This document shows, one piece after another, positions 53,728 to 61,110 of a DNA stretch of 64,000 nucleotides. Source of the DNA: JADJSS01 sp046329815 (GTDB lineage Bacteria > Bacteroidota > Bacteroidia > Chitinophagales > JADIYW01); the NCBI GenBank assembly GCA_046329815.1, contig JAXLTY010000002.1, positions 248,001 through 312,000 of the forward strand. Direction: 5' to 3'. A program made the translations under genes and the position numbers. The stretch's first letter is position 1, and every line of letters starts with the position of its first letter. The notes beneath the pieces were generated by a model. That model was not told the origin of the DNA and searched no databases. It was given only the letters and a program-made list of their open reading frames with translations.

Positions 53728-54336
53728 ATGAAGTTGAATAAAAAACAATGTTTTGCAGAAGCAAAAAACCACATGATAAAAGTACTTTCTGAAGCAGCTA
53801 AACTCTCGAATGAAAGTATGAATTCGATTATAGATCTTACCCAATTAGTGGTTTTCAAAAAAAAACACATTATATACAATAAAGGTGAGATTGCTGAGAA
53901 GATATACTTCATTCATCAAGGCGTGGTAATGGTGCATTATTTATCAGATGGCAAACTTATAATAGACCGATTTGTGAAAGAAGGTTTGTTTATCGGCGGA
54001 CAAGTTTCTTACATGACGCAGCAGCCGACCAATCTGGTATTTGAAACATTAGAAGATTCCATTATGCTGGAAATCGATGCAAAAGAATATCTGCAATTAT
54101 GTTTGAATAATCATGAGATACAAACCATGCATTCTATCTTAATTACACAGAAGTTTAAACTGTATTCAGATATGATTGTTGCTTTCAGAGCATTATCGGT
54201 GCAAGATAAATACAACAAGTTTCAGGAATTGTACGGTGATCTGATCAACAGGATATCAATGAAAAATATCGCTACTTTTTTAGGAATGACGCACGAAACA
54301 TTGAGTCGTATTCGTTCTGTTCAAGGAAAAAAATAA
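53728..54336 (+). CDS. Crp/Fnr-family regulator, array member 8 (clade B)
   Basis: The 202-residue protein (MKLNKKQCFAEAKNHMIKVL) is the last of the second run. It has DRFVKEGLFIGGQVSYMTQQ in the sensor loop, a dimer helix and the HTH IATFLGMTHETLSRIRSVQG. Relative to members 6 and 7 it is the most divergent, but the recognition helix E-T-L-S-R is kept. A palindromic FNR-like site lies 55 bases upstream. It converges with argG, 19 bases apart. Ligand and targets are unknown. Confidence 0.9.
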   Translation: MKLNKKQCFAEAKNHMIKVLSEAAKLSNESMNSIIDLTQLVVFKKKHIIYNKGEIAEKIYFIHQGVVMVHYLSDGKLIIDRFVKEGLFIGGQVSYMTQQPTNLVFETLEDSIMLEIDAKEYLQLCLNNHEIQTMHSILITQKFKLYSDMIVAFRALSVQDKYNKFQELYGDLINRISMKNIATFLGMTHETLSRIRSVQGKK

Positions 54337-54355
54337 AACCTGATAACAACCTTTT

Positions 54356-55555
54356 TTATTGATTGTTGGTTTCATTCACTTTCTTCCAGATCATCATTTG
54401 ATTCGAAAATATTTTCGCAAAACCTTTTACATCATCACCGGACCAGGCATTATTCATTTCACCGTAACTTCCAAATTTAGCGCTCATCAGATCATATGGT
54501 GATTCTATACCGATTAATTCAAAACGATAGGGTTGAAGCTGTATAAATACTTTACCGCTTACTTGTTGTTGTGTGTTTTGTAGAAATGCTTCTAAATCGC
54601 GCATCAGCGGTTCGTAAAATAAACCTTCGTGCAGATTGCTTCCATATACATTGCTCAATTGATCTTTCCAGAAAAGTTGTTGTTTGGTCAATGTGTGTTT
54701 TTCCAGTAAATGATGCGCTTTGATAATAATTAAAGGTGCTGCAGCTTCAAAACCGACACGACCTTTAATACCAATGATGGTATCGCCAACGTGCGTATCG
54801 CGGCCGATTGCGTAAGCGCTCGCAAAGTTATTCAACTCAATAATAAGTGCTGTCGGATGCTCATATCGTTTGCCATTCAATGCAACAGGTTCACCTTTTT
54901 CAAATTCTATAACATATTCGCTGATATCCGTTTTACTTAACTGAGTTGGATAGGCATTTTCAGGTAAATTATTTCTGGAAGTCAGTGTTTCTTTACCGCC
55001 AACACTCGTGCCCCAAATTCCTTGATTAATAGAATAGGCCGCTTTTTGTGCATCGATTTCTACGCCATATTTTTTCAAATAGTCTATTTCTTCTTCGCGA
55101 GAAAGTTGATTATCACGAATAGGTGTGATAATCGTCGCATCAGGCAGCACAATATTAAACACCATATCAAAACGAACCTGGTCGTTGCCGGCGCCGGTGC
55201 TGCCATGCGCTATGTATGCAGCGCCGATTTCTTTTGCATAATCAGCAACAGCAATCGCCTGAAAAACGCGTTCCGCAGAAACCGACAACGGATAAGTATT
55301 GTTTTTTAAAACATTTCCGAAGATTAAATACTTTATACATTGCTCATAATATTCGTGTACAACATCGCGTACTATAAATGCTTTGACACCTAATTGTTTC
55401 GCGCGCGTTTCAATTGCTTTCAGTTGTTCATCACTGAAACCACCAGTATTTACGGTTATTGCGTAAACATCCAGCTTTTTTTCTTCCGTTAAATATTTTA
55501 CACAATACGAAGTATCTAAACCACCACTGTATGCTAAAACTACTTTGTTGTTCAT
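54356..55555 (-). CDS. argG: argininosuccinate synthase
   Basis: The 399-residue enzyme condenses citrulline and aspartate with ATP to argininosuccinate in arginine biosynthesis. The N-terminal PP-loop LAYSGGLDTSYCVKYL and later ERVFQAIAVADYAKEIGAAY, IAHGSTGAGNDQVRFDM are conserved, as is SINQGIWGTSVGGKETLTSR. Length is normal. Upstream, after a repeat-filled gap of 146 bases, lies a GNAT gene on the same strand, an arrangement seen in arginine clusters of Bacteroidota. The rest of the pathway is not in this window. Confidence 0.95.
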   Translation of the reverse strand: MNNKVVLAYSGGLDTSYCVKYLTEEKKLDVYAITVNTGGFSDEQLKAIETRAKQLGVKAFIVRDVVHEYYEQCIKYLIFGNVLKNNTYPLSVSAERVFQAIAVADYAKEIGAAYIAHGSTGAGNDQVRFDMVFNIVLPDATIITPIRDNQLSREEEIDYLKKYGVEIDAQKAAYSINQGIWGTSVGGKETLTSRNNLPENAYPTQLSKTDISEYVIEFEKGEPVALNGKRYEHPTALIIELNNFASAYAIGRDTHVGDTIIGIKGRVGFEAAAPLIIIKAHHLLEKHTLTKQQLFWKDQLSNVYGSNLHEGLFYEPLMRDLEAFLQNTQQQVSGKVFIQLQPYRFELIGIESPYDLMSAKFGSYGEMNNAWSGDDVKGFAKIFSNQMMIWKKVNETNNQ

Positions 55556-55580
55556 GTCTTTATTTTATCGGTTATCAATT

Positions 55581-55700
55581 CTTGTCGTCATTGCAAATGT
55601 TATCATCATTGCGAATCTTGTCGTCATTGCGAGGCACGAAGCAATCTCTTGTTATGTAATTTAAGATTGCTTCACACGTTCGCAATGACGCGAAGCGTAT
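55581..55700. repeat. dispersed palindromic repeat, tandem fragments
   Basis: CGTCATTGCGA (55622-55632) and AAGCAATCT (55639-55647) are mirrored by AGATTGCTT (55664-55672) and TCGCAATGACG (55680-55690), giving two stem blocks around a 16-base loop. Two more partial copies of TCATTGC lie at 55587-55613. The 3' flank CGAAGCGTA matches, reversed, 7273-7292. It splits argG from the GNAT gene. Confidence 0.78.
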
Positions 55701-55701
55701 T

Positions 55702-56388
55702 CTAATCATTTCTTGCCTTCTTATTCGCTTTACTCAAACCACCTGTTTTTACTACTTTTATTCGTTGTGCTTTTGGTGTTTTTAATTTAGCCGGAATTTT
55801 CTTTTCTACTTTTTGAGCTTTCACAAACTCTTTCTTTTTGTCTTCTTTCGGATCGAATAACATTGCTGTACACAAACAGTTGGTTCTGTTGGTGCGTGTC
55901 AATACATCATAATTTACACAGCTTTTGCAGCCACTCCAGAATGCATCGTCTTGCGTGAGTTCTGAAAACGTAACCGGTTTGTAACCTAAGTCGGAATTCA
56001 GTTTCATCACAGCTAAACTCGTAGTGATACCAAATATCTTTGCCTGCGGATATTTTTTGCGCGTATAATCGAGTACAAATTTTTTGATTCGTTTTGCTAA
56101 TCCATGTTTGCGGAATGCTTCTTTAACGATCAATCCTGAATTGGCAACATAGTTTTTGCCTTGCCATGTTTCTATATAACAAAAACCTGCTAGTTCATGT
56201 TGAGCGGTTAATGCTATAATCGCTTTCTTTTGTGAAATTTTTTCTTTGATGTATTCCGGATCGCGCTTGGCAATTCCGGTGCCGCGTTTCTTAGCAGATT
56301 CTTCATAGAGTTTACACAATTCTTCCGCATAGCGAATATGTTCGCTGCTGGCAGTTTGTACGGCAAAGATTTGCGGTGTTTTTTTCAA
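55702..56388 (-). CDS. GNAT acetyltransferase next to argG, TTG start
   Basis: The 228-residue protein starts at a TTG at 56388; upstream the frame stays open but has no ATG. The GNAT core (AGFCYIETWQGKNYVANSGL, IVKEAFRKHGLAKRIKKFVL) binds acetyl-CoA; the later part contains a Cys-rich stretch SGCKSCVNYDVLTRTNRTNC and CTAML, then a Lys-rich tail. In Bacteroidota a GNAT gene adjoining argG has been proposed as the N-acetylglutamate synthase, which would give it a role at the start of arginine synthesis. That remains an inference from position. Confidence 0.82.
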   Translation of the reverse strand: MKKTPQIFAVQTASSEHIRYAEELCKLYEESAKKRGTGIAKRDPEYIKEKISQKKAIIALTAQHELAGFCYIETWQGKNYVANSGLIVKEAFRKHGLAKRIKKFVLDYTRKKYPQAKIFGITTSLAVMKLNSDLGYKPVTFSELTQDDAFWSGCKSCVNYDVLTRTNRTNCLCTAMLFDPKEDKKKEFVKAQKVEKKIPAKLKTPKAQRIKVVKTGGLSKANKKARND

Positions 56389-56564
56389 TTCGCATAAAGT
56401 ATTATAAAGTAAAATCTATCCTGACAAAAATAAACTGCAAGATGTAAATTGAATGTTATTTTTTGATATTGATACCAATAATTGTTTTTTGAAGTAAAAT
56501 ATCATTTTAGGTTTATTAACTATTGGCTAATTGCTATTGATTAATGACAAACAAAATAAATTGC

Positions 56565-56572
56565 TACCTTTG
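56565..56572 (+). promoter_or_regulatory. -7 box of lgt
   Basis: TACCTTTG matches TAnnTTTG and lies 17 bases before the ATG at 56590. The upstream TTG element is at poor spacing (25 bases). Confidence 0.5.
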
Positions 56573-56589
56573 TCGCACAAATAAAAAAT

Positions 56590-57417
56590 ATGAATCTATT
56601 GTCTTTTGTAATGCACTGGAATATCAGACCTGAAATTTTTATGATTTCAGATAATTTCGGAATACGCTGGTACAGTTTGTTGTATGGCGCGGCATTTTTT
56701 TTAGGTTACAATATTTTATTCTGGGAATTTAAAAAGGAAAATAAAAACACCGAAGGCGCAGATCAGTTATTGATGTACATGTTTTTCGCGGTATTAATTG
56801 GTGCACGTTTGGGTCATGTTATCTTTTACGATTTGGATTATTACATGGCGCATCCGTTAGAAATCATACAAATCTGGAAAGGTGGTTTGGCAAGTCATGG
56901 CGCAGCAATAGGAATTACGATTGCATTATTATTGTACAAACGCAATCATCCTGAGTATTCATTTTTATGGATCATAGACAGAGTTGCCATTCCAACGGCA
57001 ATTGGCGGTTCATTCATTCGCTTTGGAAATTTCTTTAACTCTGAAATTGTCGGTGATTACACTGACGGATCTTGGGGCGTCATCTTCGACCGATTACACG
57101 AAACTGCGCCGCGCGTGCCGGTACAGTTATTCGAAGGATTTTTGTATGTATTTATTTTCATAGTTATTATCAGTATTTACATCGCGAAAAAATATAAACC
57201 AAGAGAAGGCAGCTTAATGGGTATTTTTCTGTTCATGATGTTCGCAGGAAGATTTTTCCTTGAATTCTGGAAAGTAGATGACAACCAGAAAACATATTTT
57301 GGCTATACTTTAAATCACGGACAATGGCTGAGTTTTCCATTTATAGGAGTTGCGTTATTCATTTTGTTCTTGTCGTATAAATACGGAAAACCAAAAGACG
57401 AAGTTCAGCAGATATAA
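56590..57417 (+). CDS. lgt: prolipoprotein diacylglyceryl transferase
   Basis: The 275-residue inner-membrane protein has seven hydrophobic segments. The signature GLASHGAAIGITIALLLYKR and RFGNFFNSEIVGDYTDGSWG, with His, Arg and Asn/Glu residues needed for transfer, identify Lgt. It attaches diacylglycerol from phosphatidylglycerol to the lipobox Cys, the first step for the many lipoproteins seen in this window. The length is normal. It stands alone and ends near the three-hairpin element in front of the convergent msrB. Confidence 0.95.
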   Translation: MNLLSFVMHWNIRPEIFMISDNFGIRWYSLLYGAAFFLGYNILFWEFKKENKNTEGADQLLMYMFFAVLIGARLGHVIFYDLDYYMAHPLEIIQIWKGGLASHGAAIGITIALLLYKRNHPEYSFLWIIDRVAIPTAIGGSFIRFGNFFNSEIVGDYTDGSWGVIFDRLHETAPRVPVQLFEGFLYVFIFIVIISIYIAKKYKPREGSLMGIFLFMMFAGRFFLEFWKVDDNQKTYFGYTLNHGQWLSFPFIGVALFILFLSYKYGKPKDEVQQI

Positions 57418-57465
57418 AGTTTTGTAACTCTGTAAGCGTTAAGAAATTTTTTATTGTCTTCATTT

Positions 57466-57545
57466 GCCTCAACCTGTCAAGCTATGCTTGACTTCCTTCT
57501 CCAATTGGAGAAGGTGATCTCGCCAAAAGCGAGATCGGATGAGGC
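57466..57545. repeat. three-hairpin structured element between lgt and msrB
   Basis: An outer stem GCCTCA/TGAGGC (57466-57471, 57540-57545) encloses hairpin GTCAAGC-TAT-GCTTGAC (57476-57492), the perfect 20-base palindrome CCTTCTCCAATTGGAGAAGG (57495-57514), and GATCTCGC-CAAAA-GCGAGATC (57516-57536). The element ends exactly before the msrB stop codon. It resembles a dispersed repeat that can fold to a cloverleaf. Confidence 0.85.
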
Positions 57546-58112
57546 TTATTTTGTCTTTGTGCTATCTGATTTAAAATCCAGACTGATCGAATTGATGCAA
57601 TAGCGCATACCGGTTTTGTCTCTCGGACCGTCTTCAAAAACATGACCTAAATGAGAATGACATCTTTTGCAGATGACTTCGATACGTTGCATTCCATAGC
57701 TGTTATCTACGCGCATTTCTACAGCAGATTCACCTGCTTTGTCATAAAATGCCGGCCAGCCGCAACCACTGTGATATTTTGTTTCAGACGTAAATAATAA
57801 ATTGCCACATGCTTTGCAATAATAATTTCCATCAGCAGTCATGTCTGTATATTTTCCGGTGAATGGTCGTTCGGTGCCTGCTTCGCGCAAGACGTTGTAT
57901 TCTTCATCGGTCAGAATTTTTTTCCATTCTGCTTCTGTTTTTTCCACTTTTGTTGTATCCATATAAACTTGATTTTTTATCGGTGTAATTGCCTTGATTT
58001 CCTTTTGGGAAATGCTGTCCGTTGTCACTTTTTTAGAGTTCTGGCATTTAAAACTTAATAATGTACTTAGCGTAATTATTGATAACGTTAAATTTAATCC
58101 TAATTTTTTCAT
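57546..58112 (-). CDS. msrB: peptide-methionine (R)-S-oxide reductase
   Basis: The 188-residue protein reduces methionine R-sulfoxide in proteins. It has an N-terminal signal-like helix (SIITLSTLLSFKCQNSKK), a linker, and the MsrB domain from about residue 60: EEYNVLREAGTERPFTGKYT, zinc-binding CKAC and CKRC, KYHSGCGWPAFYDKAG, and the catalytic Cys in RYCINSISLDF. The signal sequence ending in a Cys could make it a lipoprotein, but the residue before Cys is not standard. It probably works in the envelope. It diverges from the DUF4105 gene. Confidence 0.93.
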   Translation of the reverse strand: MKKLGLNLTLSIITLSTLLSFKCQNSKKVTTDSISQKEIKAITPIKNQVYMDTTKVEKTEAEWKKILTDEEYNVLREAGTERPFTGKYTDMTADGNYYCKACGNLLFTSETKYHSGCGWPAFYDKAGESAVEMRVDNSYGMQRIEVICKRCHSHLGHVFEDGPRDKTGMRYCINSISLDFKSDSTKTK

Positions 58113-58171
58113 GTGTGTATTTTAAACAAATTTTATTAGTAAAAGTTTGGTATCCTAATTATATTCGTAGC

Positions 58172-59446
58172 ATGAAGGTTTTTACTTACAAAGACAGATT
58201 TCTTTTAACATTTCTTTTGATTTCGGTATTAAGTTTCGCTCAAAATAGAGATTTTGAGGTGTCAAAACTAACGAATTCTGCACAAGTAAGTTTATTAACT
58301 GTTGGAAGATCGGATGCTGAAATTTATCAAAATTTCGGACATACTGCCATTCGTGTTAAAGATTCAATATTAGGTTGGGATTTAGTGTATAATTACGGCA
58401 CTTTCAGCTATGATGATGATTTTGTCTGGAAATTTGTAAAAGGAAGATTGTTGTATTACGAATCTATTGACAATTATCCAGATTTTGAACAAAACTATCG
58501 TGATGAAAACCGTTCTATTAACGAACAAAAACTGAATCTTACGCAGGAACAAAAACAAACGCTATTTGAAAAGCTGACAGTCAACGCACGCGAAGAAAAT
58601 AAGTATTACAAATACGATTTCTTATTTGATAATTGCTCTACGCGGCCACGCGATATTTTATTTTCATTGTTTAAAAAAACAGCCAACAAACCGGATAAAG
58701 ACGATCAATCGACGTATAGAGAATTGATTGACAGAAATGTGCCAAACGAATGGCTGGATTTAGGTATGGATTTATTAATTGGTGTACCAACTGATGCGAA
58801 AGCAAAATATGGCAGAACATTCTTGCCTGATGAGTTAATGCAATTATGTGACAGCTCGATTGTTGATGGCAAAAAATTAGTAACCAGCAACACATTAATT
58901 TTAGATACTATTCCGGAAAGCAGAGCAAAACAATGGTTTTCGCCAACTATAGTATTTTGGATATTGTTCTTTCTTTTATTGATTATTCAGGTGCGAACCG
59001 GCTGCTTTTCGTTCAACAGAATTACACAAATTGTATTCTTCACTATTTTAGGATTATTTGGCTGGTTGTTTGTTTTTATGTGGTTTTTCACAGAACACTT
59101 AACCACAAAATGGAATTTAAACATACTTTGGGCAATGCCGCTAAATATTCCATTTATTTATTTCATTCTGAAAGCACCATTTGCGAAAAGTGCGTTAAAT
59201 GAAAATGAGCAATTAGATAGTAATAACAAAAAAAATGTGCGATCAAACAGCAAACTTTCAAAACTGGGTTTTGGCTACATCAAATTCTACCGTATTTTAA
59301 TGATAGTGCTGTTGATTGGCTGGTATATCAATCCGCAACGATACCATAAAGCGGTATTGCCGATTATCTTAATTGCGATATTGTTTGCATCAACTTTGCT
59401 GCGTGTTCCAACATCAGACGACTTTAAGAGACGTATGTTTAAATAA
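58172..59446 (+). CDS. DUF4105 membrane protein
   Basis: The protein of 424 residues starts best at the ATG at 58172 (MKVFTYKDRFLLTFLLISVL), a signal-type start; the open frame upstream overlaps msrB. The N-terminal soluble domain contains QVSLLTVGRSDAEIYQNFGH, RVKDSILGWDLVYNYGTFSY and YYKYDFLFDNCSTRPRDIL, with the NCS-R-P motif of the DUF4105 family. This pattern of His and Cys resembles NlpC/P60-like hydrolases. The C-terminal half has four to five membrane helices (around residues 260-420). Function unknown. Confidence 0.9.
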   Translation: MKVFTYKDRFLLTFLLISVLSFAQNRDFEVSKLTNSAQVSLLTVGRSDAEIYQNFGHTAIRVKDSILGWDLVYNYGTFSYDDDFVWKFVKGRLLYYESIDNYPDFEQNYRDENRSINEQKLNLTQEQKQTLFEKLTVNAREENKYYKYDFLFDNCSTRPRDILFSLFKKTANKPDKDDQSTYRELIDRNVPNEWLDLGMDLLIGVPTDAKAKYGRTFLPDELMQLCDSSIVDGKKLVTSNTLILDTIPESRAKQWFSPTIVFWILFFLLLIIQVRTGCFSFNRITQIVFFTILGLFGWLFVFMWFFTEHLTTKWNLNILWAMPLNIPFIYFILKAPFAKSALNENEQLDSNNKKNVRSNSKLSKLGFGYIKFYRILMIVLLIGWYINPQRYHKAVLPIILIAILFASTLLRVPTSDDFKRRMFK

Positions 59447-59462
59447 ACATCTGCTCATAAAA

Positions 59463-59497
59463 CAAAAAAAGTCCTGAAATTTTCAGGACTTTTTTAT
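59463..59497. terminator. bidirectional rho-independent terminator
   Basis: GTCCTGA (59471-59477) and TCAGGAC (59483-59489) pair around AATTT; an A-run precedes and a T-run follows. It serves the DUF4105 gene and the convergent THX gene. Confidence 0.88.
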
Positions 59498-59513
59498 AGC
59501 TGTTTAGATTAAA

Positions 59514-59699
59514 CTATTCTTCTGTTTTTTCTGCTTTCGCTGCTGCTTTTTTCGCTGCTGCTTTTTTTACAGGTTTTTCTTCTTTTGCTACTTTTTCTTT
59601 AGCAACAGTTACCGGTTTTGCTACTTTGTGTGGTCTTGAATTTCCGAATGAACCTGCAAAGATTTTTCCTTTTCTTGAGCGTTGATCACCTCTTCCCAT
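59514..59699 (-). CDS. 30S ribosomal protein THX, extended
   Basis: The 61-residue protein begins MGRGDQRSRKGKIFAGSFGN then SRPHK, which matches bTHX (Thermus: a 26-residue peptide at the 30S head). The first 25 residues are the ribosomal core; the remaining 35 are a Lys/Ala-rich tail (EKPVKKAAAKKAAAKAEKTE) without counterpart in Thermus. In Bacteroidota similar tails occur, but I cannot compare lengths. It has a strong promoter of its own and shares a terminator with the convergent DUF4105 gene. Confidence 0.9.
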   Translation of the reverse strand: MGRGDQRSRKGKIFAGSFGNSRPHKVAKPVTVAKEKVAKEEKPVKKAAAKKAAAKAEKTEE

Positions 59700-59742
59700 T
59701 TTTTTATAATTTTTATTGAATGAATACTTGATTTAATTGGTG

Positions 59743-59773
59743 CAAAGATATGAATTTATTTTTTAAAGTCCAA
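59743..59773 (-). promoter_or_regulatory. Bacteroidota-type promoter of the THX gene
   Basis: On the minus strand TTG (59771-59773) and TATCTTTG (59743-59750) with a 20-base spacer give an almost ideal match. The start codon is 43 bases further. Confidence 0.78.
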
Positions 59774-59787
59774 TGTCTCAGTTTTGC

Positions 59788-60888
59788 TTATACATTGAAC
59801 CTGAAATGCATCAAATCACCGTCTTTTACCACATATTCTTTACCTTCAATGCGAAGTTTTCCGTTTTCGCGGCATGCTGCTTCCGATTTGTATTGCATGA
59901 AATCTTCATAAGCCATTACTTCTGCTTTAATGAATCCTTTTTCAAAATCAGTGTGAATAACACTGGCTGCCTGCGGTGCTTTCCAACCTTTATGTATTGT
60001 CCATGCGCGCACTTCCTGCACACCTGCAGTGAAATAGGTTTGCAGTTGTAACAAATCATAAGCAGAACGAATCAAACGATTCAAACCCGGTTCTGTTAAA
60101 CCATATTCTTCCTGGAAAAGCGCTTTGTCTTCTTCTTCCATTTCCGAAATTTGTGCTTCCACAGAGTTATTTAAAATAATAACTTGCGCGCCTTCTTCAG
60201 CAGCCATTTTTTGTAATGCTTCCGAATATTTATTGCCTGTATGAATGGATGCTTCGTCCACGTTAGCAACATATAAAACCGGTTTGTCTGTCAGGAAACA
60301 TAAATCGGCAAAAATTAGTCTGTCTTCTTTAGAAAAATTTAACGAACGAATATTTTTACCATCACTTAAGCATTGCTGGCATTGCATCAACACATCATAT
60401 TCGTGTTTTGCTTTCGGATCGCCGCTTACTTTCGCTTGCTTTTGAATACGTTGCGTTTTGCGTTCTACGCTTTCCAAATCTTTTAATTGTAATTCGGTAT
60501 CAATGATGTCTTTGTCGCCAACCGGATTGATAGCGCCTTCTTCACGCAGAATATTTTCATCTTCAAAACAACGAATCACGTGAATGATGGCATCTACCTC
60601 GCGAATGTTTGCTAAAAATTTATTGCCTAAACCTTCACCTTTAGAGGCACCTTTTACCAAACCGGCAATGTCCACAAATTCAATAGTTGTCGGTATAATT
60701 TTATTCGGTTGAACAATTTCCGCGATTTTAGTTAATCGCTCATCCGGAACATCTACCAAGCCAACATTGGGCTCGATGGTACAAAACCGGTAATTGCTGG
60801 CTTGCGCTTTTGCATTGTTTGAAACTGCATTAAATAAAGTTGATTTTCCTACATTTGGTAAGCCAACGATGCCACATTGTAAACCCAT
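59788..60888 (-). CDS. ychF: redox-regulated ATPase/GTPase YchF
   Basis: The 366-residue protein is an Obg-like ATPase. It shows the P-loop GLPNVGKSTLFNAVSN, DIAGLVKGASKGEGLGNKFL, NVDEAS-type specificity loop in VLYVANVDEASIH (in place of NKxD), and a C-terminal TGS-like part with KGFIKAEVMAYEDFMQYKSE. YchF binds ribosomes and responds to oxidative stress. Length and motifs match the family. It has its own promoter 50 bases upstream. Confidence 0.95.
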   Translation of the reverse strand: MGLQCGIVGLPNVGKSTLFNAVSNNAKAQASNYRFCTIEPNVGLVDVPDERLTKIAEIVQPNKIIPTTIEFVDIAGLVKGASKGEGLGNKFLANIREVDAIIHVIRCFEDENILREEGAINPVGDKDIIDTELQLKDLESVERKTQRIQKQAKVSGDPKAKHEYDVLMQCQQCLSDGKNIRSLNFSKEDRLIFADLCFLTDKPVLYVANVDEASIHTGNKYSEALQKMAAEEGAQVIILNNSVEAQISEMEEEDKALFQEEYGLTEPGLNRLIRSAYDLLQLQTYFTAGVQEVRAWTIHKGWKAPQAASVIHTDFEKGFIKAEVMAYEDFMQYKSEAACRENGKLRIEGKEYVVKDGDLMHFRFNV

Positions 60889-60937
60889 ATATTAAGTGTT
60901 GAATGGTATAATGAATGATTTTATTATTTTCGAAGTG

Positions 60938-60945
60938 CAAAGATA
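60938..60945 (-). promoter_or_regulatory. -7 box of ychF
   Basis: TATCTTTG on the minus strand matches TAnnTTTG and lies 49 bases before the start codon at 60888. Confidence 0.6.
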
Positions 60946-61110
60946 CGATTTTGTGCTAAATTATAATAATGGCAACATTAACGAGGTGAATTCTTTAGAT
61001 TACAGCGCTTATATCAAATTATCTATCATTTATTGAATTTTCAGCTTCACTTCTTAATGCGTTGTACTTTTTGTTGATGCTTCTGATAGTTTTACAAAAA
61101 AAACTCTGTC

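Noticed and set aside
46749..54336. Array as a phage or mobile-element defense island
   Set aside because: No nuclease, helicase, transposase or integrase is present among these genes, and base composition does not differ visibly from the surroundings.
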